Part shown: positions 8,573-17,384 of the stretch, piece after piece | Position numbering within the stretch: position 1 is the first letter of the stretch | Layout of the letters: each line of letters begins with the position of its first letter | Assembly: GCF_019583405.1 (NCBI RefSeq) | Contig: NZ_SZUU01000001.1 | Span: forward strand, 124,001-188,000 | Origin: Bacteroides fragilis | Lineage (GTDB): Bacteria; Bacteroidota; Bacteroidia; Bacteroidales; Bacteroidaceae | Direction: 5' to 3' | Length of the DNA: 64,000 nt | Position numbers and translations under genes: made by a program | The notes under the pieces: generated by a model | The model's input: the letters and a program-made list of their open reading frames with translations, nothing else | Databases searched by the model: none | Told to the model about the DNA's origin: nothing

Positions 8573-9835
8573 ATGTTTCGAAAAATAATTAATAAAATAC
8601 TAGGCAATCCTAATGTTAAAAATGGGATATTGTTTTCCGTGTTTTCATTTTTTAATAATGGAGTTAGTTTTTTGTTATTAATAGTATTAGCTAAATATAT
8701 ATCTCCATCAGCGTATGGAGAGCTTAATCTATTTAATACTTTAGTTTATTTATTTGGCATACTAATATCTTTAAATTCAGTGGGTGTATTATCTGTAAAC
8801 TATTTTTCTTCATCTAGAGCGGAGTTTAGACAATCGTTTAATTCTGTTTTACTAATTACATTAGTTACTTTTAGTATATTATTATTTATTCTGATCTATT
8901 TTTCACATGTACTAGTTATTTATACAGGATTAGATACTAAATATCAGATTATTGCATTAGTAATTTGTCTTTTCAATGTCGTGCTTAATCTTAATTTAGA
9001 TTTATGGCGATTAGAAGAAAAAATTTCGAAATATGGAATATTCTCTGTGTTAATGTCTCTATGTAATTGCATTCTTACTCTATTTTTTGTGATATCAATA
9101 AGTTTGGATTGGCAGGGGCGGCTATATGCTCAATTGGTTACATGCATATTATTTTCTAGTGTAAGTATTGTTTTTCTTAGCAAAGGAAATTATTTGACGT
9201 TTACGGTGCCTTCTGCGAAAAGGATCAAAGATACTCTAAGTTTTGGAATTCCATTAATTCCACATGGACTTTCTTTTTGGGCTCGTCAAGGACTAGATAG
9301 GTATATCATTAATTATGTTTATTCGCAGGCGATCGTGGGAATGTTTAGCTTCTCTTTCAATTTTGCTAACGTGATTCAGATTGTGGGTACAGCATTTAAT
9401 GCAAGTAATTCAGTCTTTTTATTTAGGAGTTTATCATCGGACTCTGAAACAACAAGAAAGATGTTGAGAAAGCAGGAGCGATTGATGTTACTATTTTTTT
9501 TAGGTCTTACTGTCTGTATATGTGGAGGATGTGCTATTTTTATTCCAATCGTACTTCCTCAGTATTCAGATTCTATAGTTTTCCTCTTTCCATTATGTTT
9601 TGGAGCTATGTTTCAGTGTTATTATCTGTTGTATGTTAACTATCTGTTTTTTTATAGACGCACGAAGCAATTAATGTATATTACTTTATCTATCTCTGTG
9701 TTACATGTAATACTCTCTGTATGGTTAACAAAATATTCGATTTTGTTAACTGCTTATATTAACTTATTGACAAATTTTCTGATAGCTATATTTGTCTATT
9801 TTTATCATCGAAAATTTTGTAGATTAAATAAATAA
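8573..9835 (+). CDS. wzx: Wzx-type polysaccharide flippase
   Basis: 420-residue, strongly hydrophobic protein with about twelve predicted membrane spans, of the polysaccharide transport (MOP/PST) superfamily. It begins with an amphipathic segment and GILFSVFSFFNNGVSFLLLIVLAKYISPSAYGELNLF, which includes the SPSAYGELNLF-type motif after the first span common in Wzx proteins. It should flip undecaprenyl-linked repeat units across the inner membrane for Wzy polymerisation. From here codon use becomes much richer in A and T than in the preceding pathway genes, suggesting a separately acquired serotype-specific block. Confidence 0.85.
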   Translation: MFRKIINKILGNPNVKNGILFSVFSFFNNGVSFLLLIVLAKYISPSAYGELNLFNTLVYLFGILISLNSVGVLSVNYFSSSRAEFRQSFNSVLLITLVTFSILLFILIYFSHVLVIYTGLDTKYQIIALVICLFNVVLNLNLDLWRLEEKISKYGIFSVLMSLCNCILTLFFVISISLDWQGRLYAQLVTCILFSSVSIVFLSKGNYLTFTVPSAKRIKDTLSFGIPLIPHGLSFWARQGLDRYIINYVYSQAIVGMFSFSFNFANVIQIVGTAFNASNSVFLFRSLSSDSETTRKMLRKQERLMLLFFLGLTVCICGGCAIFIPIVLPQYSDSIVFLFPLCFGAMFQCYYLLYVNYLFFYRRTKQLMYITLSISVLHVILSVWLTKYSILLTAYINLLTNFLIAIFVYFYHRKFCRLNK

Positions 9836-9837
9836 CT

Positions 9838-10956
9838 ATGTATTATTTTTGTGTAAATAATAATTATCATTTACATTTTGATAGGCGGATAATCCGTGAT
9901 TTGATTGGAGATAAAACATTGATACAAGTACCTTATTCTTTAAATTTGAATGATACTGATGGTTATTCCAATGTAGTCCGTTTGGATTTTAATAGATCAA
10001 TTTCTTTGAAAAGGCTACTGTTGAACTTTCAGCAGATAAGACATATAGTAAAAGCTATTTCGTCGCAGTTTACCATCTCATCGCAAGACGCTCTTTTTAT
10101 TCATACTGATATTAATATTATAAATGCAGTAGTTATAGAACTTTTTGCTAAATATCATGCAAAAATTTTTTTGTTAGAAGATGGGACGGCGACAATGTGC
10201 GATTTCAATAGAATTCCAAATAATCTAGGTTGGGTTGAGCGTTTGAGAACTTATTTGATAAAGTATGTTTGTGGTCTTAAGAACACTTACGTCGTGGATT
10301 TTGGAGATGATAAACATTTGAGAGTTAAGGATGCTCTATTTAACAAAATTGTTGTGTCATGGGGGAATAAAACATTACGTAATATTCCTGTTTTAAATAT
10401 TGGTATGGGTATTATTTCTCATCAAGCAGCTAATTCAGGGGCTATTTTTTTTAATCAACCAATGTATTTGTTTTTTTGTACAGAAGACGAGTATTTACAT
10501 TTTATCTCACAAATATTAAGTTTGCACACTCGATTTACTGTTTTTTATTTTAAATTTCATCCTCAAGATACCAATTTTATGGAGAATAAAATTCGGCAAT
10601 TAATAGAAAAGAATTTTTCATCAGTAAAAATTATAGAGGATAAAGAACCAGCAGAATTAATAATAAATAAATATCCGGTTAAATATTCTATTTCCTATAC
10701 TTCAACTTGTACTTTAAATCATATTAAGCAAGGAATTATCCCAGTGTTTTTGGTAGAGATCTTTAATCAGTTTAAACCTTCTACTTCCCATGATTCCTTT
10801 AAGAGATTCTTATGCCAAATAGGTTGTGAGTATCCGAATAATCTGAATCAAGTTGATGAAGAATATAACCCCATAGATGATCTTATTGTAAGTAATAAAA
10901 ATTGTCAAGTAAATATAGATGAAATTCTCAATAATAACAGTTGTTCGAAATGCTGA
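9838..10956 (+). CDS. Sialyltransferase-like glycosyltransferase, candidate legionaminyltransferase
   Basis: 372-residue protein with no obvious GT2 or GT4 motifs. It carries the sparse pattern shared by bacterial sialyltransferases (GT52, GT38 and polysialyltransferase-like families): an acidic-acidic-Gly motif (EDG, residues 114-116, in FLLEDGTATM), a middle FFNQPMY strand near 204-210, the HP motif in FKFHPQD (241-242) and a Ser/Thr motif in SYTSTCTLNH near 286-295. Those families use CMP-nonulosonate donors, so this is the best candidate for adding legionaminic acid. The C-terminus overlaps the next gene by 38 bp. Family is inferred from motifs only. Confidence 0.62.
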   Translation: MYYFCVNNNYHLHFDRRIIRDLIGDKTLIQVPYSLNLNDTDGYSNVVRLDFNRSISLKRLLLNFQQIRHIVKAISSQFTISSQDALFIHTDINIINAVVIELFAKYHAKIFLLEDGTATMCDFNRIPNNLGWVERLRTYLIKYVCGLKNTYVVDFGDDKHLRVKDALFNKIVVSWGNKTLRNIPVLNIGMGIISHQAANSGAIFFNQPMYLFFCTEDEYLHFISQILSLHTRFTVFYFKFHPQDTNFMENKIRQLIEKNFSSVKIIEDKEPAELIINKYPVKYSISYTSTCTLNHIKQGIIPVFLVEIFNQFKPSTSHDSFKRFLCQIGCEYPNNLNQVDEEYNPIDDLIVSNKNCQVNIDEILNNNSCSKC

Positions 10957-11773
10957 GAAAACAATTCGAGCTACGATAGACAGTGTTATAAACCAGATTT
11001 ATTCAGATTTTGAATATTTAATAATAGATGGAAAATCGACTGATGGAACTGTGGGTTTATTGAGGTATTACTCACTGTTGGATAGTAGAATTAGATATAT
11101 ATCTGAGACTGATCATGGAATATATGATGCGATGAATAAAGGAATACGGTTATCTAAGGGTGAATGGTGTTATTTTCTTGGTGCAGATGATTGTTTGTAT
11201 AATGATCAGGTTTTGTCTTTTGTAGCATCTTTTATTACAAATACTCCATCTGCAAATGTTTGTTATGGAGATGTAATTTTTACTTCGTCAAATTTGCGGT
11301 ATGATGGGGAGTATTCTTTGTCAAAATTTTGTAATCATGCGATTTGTCATCAAGCAATCTTTTATAAAAGAGAGATCTTTGATAGATATGGGATGTATGA
11401 TTTGAAATATAAGATTAATGCGGATCATGTTTTTAATATTCGTGTTTTCACTACTATGTTTGACCAAGTTGTTTATTTTCCTTTTGTTGTGTGTTTATAT
11501 AATAATGAAACGGGAGTTAGTAGCAATGTTATAGATATCGAATTGAGGAATGATAATTTTCAAATTCGGTATGAGGCCTTTCGAGATTTATTGCCTAAGA
11601 TTTCTTTAGCACGTATCTTTTTTTCTTCTTTTATATATTACTATAAATCACATTCGTGGAAAGATGTAAGAAAATATTTGACTTTTGTGAAAAAAGATAT
11701 TGGTATCGGATGCTTAGTGTATTATTTCTTTGTCATTCTAAAGATGAGATTATGCCGAACAGAAGAAGTTTAA
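10919..11773 (+). CDS. Family 2 glycosyltransferase
   Basis: 284-residue GT-A fold transferase. It starts MKFSIITVVRNAEKTI and has DGKSTDGT for nucleotide binding, YDAMNKGI, and the acidic triad GADD near residue 91 in place of DXD. A WcaA-like C-terminal region contains NADHVFNIR. It should transfer one sugar to the lipid-linked repeat unit at the cytoplasmic face. It starts inside the preceding gene (38 bp overlap) and overlaps the Wzy candidate by 22 bp. Donor and acceptor cannot be predicted. Confidence 0.88.
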   Translation: MKFSIITVVRNAEKTIRATIDSVINQIYSDFEYLIIDGKSTDGTVGLLRYYSLLDSRIRYISETDHGIYDAMNKGIRLSKGEWCYFLGADDCLYNDQVLSFVASFITNTPSANVCYGDVIFTSSNLRYDGEYSLSKFCNHAICHQAIFYKREIFDRYGMYDLKYKINADHVFNIRVFTTMFDQVVYFPFVVCLYNNETGVSSNVIDIELRNDNFQIRYEAFRDLLPKISLARIFFSSFIYYYKSHSWKDVRKYLTFVKKDIGIGCLVYYFFVILKMRLCRTEEV

Positions 11774-12987
11774 TATATTCGACTATTTTAATATGGCTTT
11801 GCCTTACAAGCACTGCGCCATTTATCTTTTATACATGGCCTTTTCATCCTTATAAAATTTTGACACTATTTTGTCTTTTAGCAATGTCTTATGAAATGTT
11901 GAAAGAACAAATTCTCAAGATCAACCGCAACTATTTATTTATTGTATTTCAATTGTCTTTTTTTTACATATTATTGATTTTTTATCATGAAGATAAATCT
12001 TATATAAATTATATTATACAGTTGTGTGCTTTCATCATAATATCAACTTATATTTATAAGACTATCGGATTCTCTTTTTTTGTGAAGTCGTATATTTATG
12101 TTATTATGATCATGGGATGTGGGGGTACTTTTATTTTTATTCTTCATTTAATTATAGGAGTTCCTCCTCTCTTTTCAGTAGATTATTCGGATAGTGGAAC
12201 TTCTTATTTTTTATGGTTAACAACTACTAATGTCTATTATAATTTGGATAGTGGAGCTCGGTTTATTCGTTATTCAGGCTTTTTTGATGAGCCTGGACAA
12301 TATGCACTTTTTTCGATATTTGCTATAATTCTGAACCGTGTATATAATTATAATTCTCGTTATGATAAGATACTGATAATAACAGGTGTTTTTGTTTTTT
12401 CAACAGCCTTTTATGCCTTTCTAATTTTGTATTTTGTTTTATTCTATTTCAATAGAGCTAATCTAAAAATATCTTTAGGAATAATTTTTCTACTTACATT
12501 AGCCGTAACTTATATTCAGTATTCTAAGGATGAAAGGGTCACGCTGCTTCGAACACAAACTATTGAAAGATTTTCATTTGATGAGTCAACGGGAAAATTT
12601 AATGCTGATAATAGAAGTGATAGAGTTGAGAATGATAAAAGGGTTTTTTTTAAATATCCTATGTTAGGTTCTGGTAATATTAAAGAGCACATAATGCACT
12701 CTAATTATTGTAGCGTTCTAGCCCAGTTTGGATTAATTGGAGCTGTGTTCCATTATTCTTTTTACTTGTTCTATATCTTATGTATATTAAGATCTGTTAG
12801 TGGAAGAAATGATTTACTATTTTATGGAAAGATTATATTACTAATCTTTATAAATATATTTCATCGTCCGGATTTTTCGCCTGCAATAATTTCTTTAATT
12901 TTTTGTTCATTGATTAACGAAGTAAATACAAATAAAAAACTTAAGTGTAAATATATATGTGTGAAAAAAGAAAGCGCAGACCTTTGA
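11752..12987 (+). CDS. wzy: Wzy-like O-antigen/capsule polymerase
   Basis: About 411 residues, mostly hydrophobic, with roughly ten membrane spans and a large hydrophilic loop near the middle and C-terminal third (DERVTLLRTQTIERFSFDES and following). The loop holds the RYSGFFDEPGQYALF and GSGNIKEHIMHSNY stretches seen in O-antigen ligase/polymerase-type proteins. ATG 11752 is chosen: the frame is open further upstream to 11656, but that part lies wholly inside the preceding glycosyltransferase and is hydrophilic. It is the only polymerase candidate in the locus and pairs with Wzx. Confidence 0.8.
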   Translation: MPNRRSLIYSTILIWLCLTSTAPFIFYTWPFHPYKILTLFCLLAMSYEMLKEQILKINRNYLFIVFQLSFFYILLIFYHEDKSYINYIIQLCAFIIISTYIYKTIGFSFFVKSYIYVIMIMGCGGTFIFILHLIIGVPPLFSVDYSDSGTSYFLWLTTTNVYYNLDSGARFIRYSGFFDEPGQYALFSIFAIILNRVYNYNSRYDKILIITGVFVFSTAFYAFLILYFVLFYFNRANLKISLGIIFLLTLAVTYIQYSKDERVTLLRTQTIERFSFDESTGKFNADNRSDRVENDKRVFFKYPMLGSGNIKEHIMHSNYCSVLAQFGLIGAVFHYSFYLFYILCILRSVSGRNDLLFYGKIILLIFINIFHRPDFSPAIISLIFCSLINEVNTNKKLKCKYICVKKESADL

Positions 12988-13700
12988 TCTCAATTATTAC
13001 AGTTTCATATAATGCTGCAATGTCAATAGAAAGAACTATTCAGAGTGTTTTAAATCAAACCTATAAAAATTATGAATATATTATTATTGATGGAGGAAGT
13101 ACTGATGGAACTGTGGATATAATAAAAAAATATGATGATAAATTGGCTTTTTGGATTAGTGAACCTGATGATGGCATTTATGATGCGATGAATAAGGGTA
13201 TTTTGCAAAGTAAAGGAGACTTTATTGGTATAATAAATAGTGATGATTGGTATTCAGATGATACCTTAGAAATTATTTCTAATTATGTGCTAGAAAATAA
13301 TTTGGTTGATATTTTTTGTGGGGATATGATTGTTCATAGCTTGTCTGGGGATGAATATTTATTACATTCTAACTCTAATGAACTTAAAAAAAGAATGTCT
13401 ATAAATCATCCAACCTGTTTTGTCAAATCATCACTATATAATAAAAAAATGTTTTCATTACTTTATAGCGTTGCTGCTGATTATGATTTTCTTCTTTGGG
13501 CATTTGTACATAATTATACGTTTTATTGTGTTGATAAAGTGTTAGCACATTTTACTCTTGGAGGAGTTAGTAGTAAGAATACAATTAGGTGTACAGATGC
13601 GTTTTTTATTTGGAAAGATTATGTAGGTACCTATTATGCTTGTATCTATTTCATGAGAGATATTATAAAGAAAATATTGAAGTTGCTTCTAAAAATATAA
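12957..13700 (+). CDS. Family 2 glycosyltransferase
   Basis: 247-residue GT-A transferase of the same subgroup as the genes at 10919 and 16611. Motifs are ISIITVSYNAAMSIERTI, DGGSTDGTVDII, ISEPDDGIYDAMNKGI and INSDDWYSD with the metal-binding Asp pair. It starts 31 bp inside the Wzy gene and ends with a hydrophobic/basic tail. The three related GT2 genes imply repeat-unit elongation steps. Sugar specificity is not visible. Confidence 0.88.
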   Translation: MCEKRKRRPLISIITVSYNAAMSIERTIQSVLNQTYKNYEYIIIDGGSTDGTVDIIKKYDDKLAFWISEPDDGIYDAMNKGILQSKGDFIGIINSDDWYSDDTLEIISNYVLENNLVDIFCGDMIVHSLSGDEYLLHSNSNELKKRMSINHPTCFVKSSLYNKKMFSLLYSVAADYDFLLWAFVHNYTFYCVDKVLAHFTLGGVSSKNTIRCTDAFFIWKDYVGTYYACIYFMRDIIKKILKLLLKI

Positions 13701-13755
13701 GGTTTATATTAATGTTTATTTGATATAGGAAAATGTTTTACTTATTCTTTTGTTT

Positions 13756-14907
13756 ATGAAGATTGTATATTGTATTCCTTCTCTTCAAAACCCAGGTGGA
13801 ATGGAAAGAGTGTTGACAGAAAAAGTTAATTTTCTTTCTCGTAATTATGGCTATGATATAGCTATAATTACGACTGAAGGAAGTTATAAACCCTATTTTT
13901 TATTGGATAAGAAAATTAGTATTGTTAATTTTAATATTAACTTCAATTCTTTTTTTTCTGCCCCTTTGATAAGTAAAATTATTCTTCATAATAGAAGATT
14001 GTGTTTGTATAAAACTCTTCTTTATAATTATTTGAAAGATAATTCTGTTGATATATGTGTGTCTTTATGTGGTAAGGAAATTGATTTTTTAGCAGATTTA
14101 AAGGATGGCAGTAAAAAAGTAGCTGAACTCCATTTTGCTCGTAATTTTAGAAAACAGTTTTTGCTAGCACGTAAGCATGGAAAATTTTGGGAATTGCTTG
14201 GTAATATCCGAACTTGGCAACTAAAAAAAACAACACAAAAGTTAGATGCTTTTGTTGTATTGACAAAAGCGGATTTAAGAATATGGCAAGTAAGTCATTC
14301 AAATGTTTACCAGATTTATAATCCATGTATTTATTCTGGAGAAGGACTTACTTCTTCTTTGGAAAAACAAAAATTTTTAGCTATTGGGAAATTGGATGCA
14401 CAAAAAGGTTTTGATTATTTGATTTCAGCGTGGAAGTTAGTTGCGACAAAATATCCAAATTGGACATTATGTATTTTTGGTCAAGGAGAATGGAAAGAGA
14501 AGCTTTCTAATATGATAAGAACTTTTCATCTTGAAAACTCGGTTTTATTATTAGGGCTGACTAATGATGTTAAGTTTGAATATTTAAATAGTTCGGGATA
14601 TATAATGTCATCTCGTTATGAAGGTTTTCCTATGGTTCTACTTGAGGCGATGTCGTTTGGTTTGCCGATTGTCTCTTTTGATTGTGAAAGCGGTCCTAAT
14701 GAAATTATAGATAATGGAGTGAATGGTTTTTTAGTTCCAAGTGGTGATACTGATAGTTTAGCTAGATATATCCTATTATTGATTGAGGACATTACATTAA
14801 GAAAAAAAATGGGAATGATGGGTAAAAATAAATCGACGTTATTTGATATGGAATCTATTATGGAACAATGGAATAACCTATTCTTATCATTGAGATATAA
14901 CAGATAA
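13756..14907 (+). CDS. Family 4 glycosyltransferase
   Basis: 383-residue GT-B transferase. The N-terminal domain starts MKIVYCIPSLQNPGGMERVL with the glycine-rich acceptor loop. The C-terminal donor domain has IGKLDAQKGFDYLI, SSRYEGFPMVLLEAMSFGLPIVSFDC (the E-x7-E motif region) and GPNEIIDNGVNGFLVPSGD. ATG 13756 is used; a TTG six bases upstream is less likely. A 55-bp AT-rich gap separates it from the preceding GT2. Likely a retaining transferase of the repeat unit, unknown donor. Confidence 0.9.
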   Translation: MKIVYCIPSLQNPGGMERVLTEKVNFLSRNYGYDIAIITTEGSYKPYFLLDKKISIVNFNINFNSFFSAPLISKIILHNRRLCLYKTLLYNYLKDNSVDICVSLCGKEIDFLADLKDGSKKVAELHFARNFRKQFLLARKHGKFWELLGNIRTWQLKKTTQKLDAFVVLTKADLRIWQVSHSNVYQIYNPCIYSGEGLTSSLEKQKFLAIGKLDAQKGFDYLISAWKLVATKYPNWTLCIFGQGEWKEKLSNMIRTFHLENSVLLLGLTNDVKFEYLNSSGYIMSSRYEGFPMVLLEAMSFGLPIVSFDCESGPNEIIDNGVNGFLVPSGDTDSLARYILLLIEDITLRKKMGMMGKNKSTLFDMESIMEQWNNLFLSLRYNR

Positions 14908-14939
14908 AAGGATAGTATAAAGACTTACGGTTTATTGTT

Positions 14940-15482
14940 ATGAGATTAAAGGAATATGATAATTCTTGGTATAATACAGGTGCTTCTTTTTCAAAAAGAG
15001 CGCTATGGTATATTGTAAATATTCTTGTTTTCATAAATCCTATGTTTCCTATTTCAAGCTTCAAAGTGTATATTTTGCGATTATTTGGAGCTAAAATTGG
15101 TAAGGGAGTGTATATAAAACCTTCTGTAAATATAAAATACCCGTGGAGACTTTGGGTTGGTGATTATGTTTGGATTGGTGAGAAAGTTTGGATAGATAAT
15201 TTAGATTATGTTATACTCGGAAACAATGTGTGTATAAGTCAAGGAGCTATGCTATTATGTGGTAATCATAATTATAAAAAGAGGGGGTTTGATTTAATAA
15301 TAAAGCCTATACATATAAATGATGGTTGTTGGATTGGAGCAAAATCAATTGTTTGTCCAGGTACGAATATGAGAGAATATTCTGTCTTGTCTGTGGGAAC
15401 TGTTGTGAGTGGTGATGTAGATGCTTACTCAATATATCAAGGGGTACCAGGGAATAAGATAAAAGAACGAGTAATTAAATAA
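14940..15482 (+). CDS. WcaF-family acyltransferase (left-handed beta-helix)
   Basis: 180-residue hexapeptide-repeat acetyltransferase of the WcaF/NodL type. An N-terminal helix pair (ALWYIVNILVFINPMFPI) precedes the beta-helix, which shows AKIGKGVYIKPSV, DYVWIGEKVWIDN, VCISQGAMLLCGNHNY with the catalytic His, and IGAKSIVCPG. The end QGVPGNKI is typical. It should add acetyl groups to a repeat-unit sugar. It sits between two GT4 genes in the AT-rich block. Confidence 0.87.
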   Translation: MRLKEYDNSWYNTGASFSKRALWYIVNILVFINPMFPISSFKVYILRLFGAKIGKGVYIKPSVNIKYPWRLWVGDYVWIGEKVWIDNLDYVILGNNVCISQGAMLLCGNHNYKKRGFDLIIKPIHINDGCWIGAKSIVCPGTNMREYSVLSVGTVVSGDVDAYSIYQGVPGNKIKERVIK

Positions 15483-15499
15483 TAATAGAGCTTAACCTT

Positions 15500-16609
15500 A
15501 TGAAGTTGATAATAAATGCGTCTTTAGCTTATGGAGGAGGCGGGTTACAAGTTGCATTATCTTTTATTAATGAATGTCTTTATATTAGAGGTAATCAATA
15601 TTATGTTTTCGCAAGTAGAAATGTTGTATCTCAGTTGGATAAGTCAATATTTCCTGATAATTTTATCTTTTATGACATTCCACCTTTGAAATTTTATCAG
15701 TATAACTTTTATTTGTCTCAACTAGAAAAGAAGATATTGCCGGACGTTGTTTTTTCTATTTTTGGACCTGTATATTGGAAGCCATCTGTCCCTCATATAA
15801 TGGGGTATGCAATTCCTCATTATATTTATAAGGATTCCCCCTATTGGGATATAATCTCTATTAAAGAAAGGCTGAAAATGAAGATAAAAGAATTCTTTCA
15901 TATGTATTTCTTGAAAAGGGATGCTTCGGCTTTTATTTGTGAAACAGATGATGTGCAGACTAGGTTAGCTTTGTTATTTCCGGAAAAGAAATGTTATAAG
16001 GTTTCAAATACATACAGTTCCTTTTTTGAGAAAAAGGTTTTGTGTCGGGATTTTATAGAATTGAAAGATACTTCAAAATTTAGATTCTTAACGGTTTCCC
16101 GTTATTATCCACACAAAAATTTAGAGATAATAAGATTGATTGTAGATAAATTAAGGGAGAACGATATTAAAGATATTCAATTTGTGTTGACTATCTCACC
16201 CTCTGATTATGAAAAAATTTTTGGAATTGATTATGTGGAAGAGGTTAAAAATGTGGGTCCGGTTATTGCAAGTGAATGTCCATCATTATATAATGATTGT
16301 GATGCTGTCTTTTTACCAAGTCTACTTGAATGTTTTTCTGCTAATTATCCTGAAGCGATGATTATGAAGAAACCAATATTAACTTCTGATTTGCCTTTTG
16401 CACGAACTGTGTGTGGAAATGCTGCTCTTTATTTCACTCCTTTAAATGTTATGGATGCAGTTGATAAGATATTGTTAATTTATCACGATGATGACTGTGT
16501 TCGTAATTTGTTGCTGTTTAGCGAATTGAAACTTCGAGAATTCCCATTGCCATGTGAACGGGCTCATTTATACTTGGAAATATGTGAGAAAGAAAGAAAG
16601 GGGGAGTGA
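15500..16609 (+). CDS. Family 4 glycosyltransferase
   Basis: 369-residue GT-B transferase. N-terminal LAYGGGGLQVALSFINE is a glycine-rich loop. The C-terminal half has FLTVSRYYPHKNLEII, CDAVFLPSLLECFSANYPEAMIMKKPILTSDLPFA (the E-x7-E region, here E followed by CFSANYPE) and CGNAALYF. It starts 17 bp after the acetyltransferase and stops 1 bp before the next gene. Donor is unknown. Confidence 0.87.
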   Translation: MKLIINASLAYGGGGLQVALSFINECLYIRGNQYYVFASRNVVSQLDKSIFPDNFIFYDIPPLKFYQYNFYLSQLEKKILPDVVFSIFGPVYWKPSVPHIMGYAIPHYIYKDSPYWDIISIKERLKMKIKEFFHMYFLKRDASAFICETDDVQTRLALLFPEKKCYKVSNTYSSFFEKKVLCRDFIELKDTSKFRFLTVSRYYPHKNLEIIRLIVDKLRENDIKDIQFVLTISPSDYEKIFGIDYVEEVKNVGPVIASECPSLYNDCDAVFLPSLLECFSANYPEAMIMKKPILTSDLPFARTVCGNAALYFTPLNVMDAVDKILLIYHDDDCVRNLLLFSELKLREFPLPCERAHLYLEICEKERKGE

Positions 16610-16610
16610 T

Positions 16611-17384
16611 ATGCACTCATTGAAAATATCTATAGTTACTGTGACTTTTAATAGTAGTACAACTCTTCGTGATACGATTAAATCTGTATTATCACAATCA
16701 TTCTCTAATATAGAATATATAATAATAGATGGTTTATCTCAGGATGAAACTATTGAAATTATTAAAGAATATGAACCTTTGTTTCATGGTAATCTCAAAT
16801 GGATTAGTGAAATGGATGATGGACTTTATGATGCTATGAATAAAGGAATAAATATGGCTACTGGAGAGATAGTTGGTATAATTAATTCAGATGATTTTTA
16901 CTTCAGAAATGATGTCATTACGAAAATAGTAGAGGCTTTTAATGATAATAATGTACAGGCTATTTATGGTGATGTACGCTTTGTAAACCCTAATAACTTG
17001 GATAGGACAGTTCGCTATTATTCTTCTAAAAGGTTTGTTCCATCCTTGTTTCGATTTGGCTTTATGCCTGCTCATCCAACTTTTTTTACTTATCGAAAAT
17101 ATTTTGATCAGTTGGGTTATTATAAAACAAATTATAAAATAGCTGCTGATTATGAATTGCTTCTTCGTTTTTTATATGTGCATCGATTAAAGAGTAAATA
17201 TTTGCCTTTGGATTTTATGAAAATGAGGACAGGAGGTACGAGTACGGCTTCTATTAGGAGTAATATCTTATTGAATAAAGAGATAGTCAGAGCCTGTAAG
17301 GAGAATGGAATATGGACTTGTTATCCTTTGCTTCTATTAAAATATTTAGTAAAAGTATTTGAACTGATTTTTATAAAAAAATGA
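16611..17384 (+). CDS. Family 2 glycosyltransferase
   Basis: 257-residue GT-A transferase starting MHSLKISIVTVTFNSSTTL, with DGLSQDETIEII, ISEMDDGLYDAMNKGI and INSDDFYF (Asp pair). ATG 16611 is preceded by GGGGGAG, one of the few clear Shine-Dalgarno sequences here, which decides the start over an upstream in-frame ATG inside the preceding gene. It ends with a short hydrophobic stretch and overlaps the epimerase gene by 4 bp. Last gene of the AT-rich block. Confidence 0.9.
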   Translation: MHSLKISIVTVTFNSSTTLRDTIKSVLSQSFSNIEYIIIDGLSQDETIEIIKEYEPLFHGNLKWISEMDDGLYDAMNKGINMATGEIVGIINSDDFYFRNDVITKIVEAFNDNNVQAIYGDVRFVNPNNLDRTVRYYSSKRFVPSLFRFGFMPAHPTFFTYRKYFDQLGYYKTNYKIAADYELLLRFLYVHRLKSKYLPLDFMKMRTGGTSTASIRSNILLNKEIVRACKENGIWTCYPLLLLKYLVKVFELIFIKK

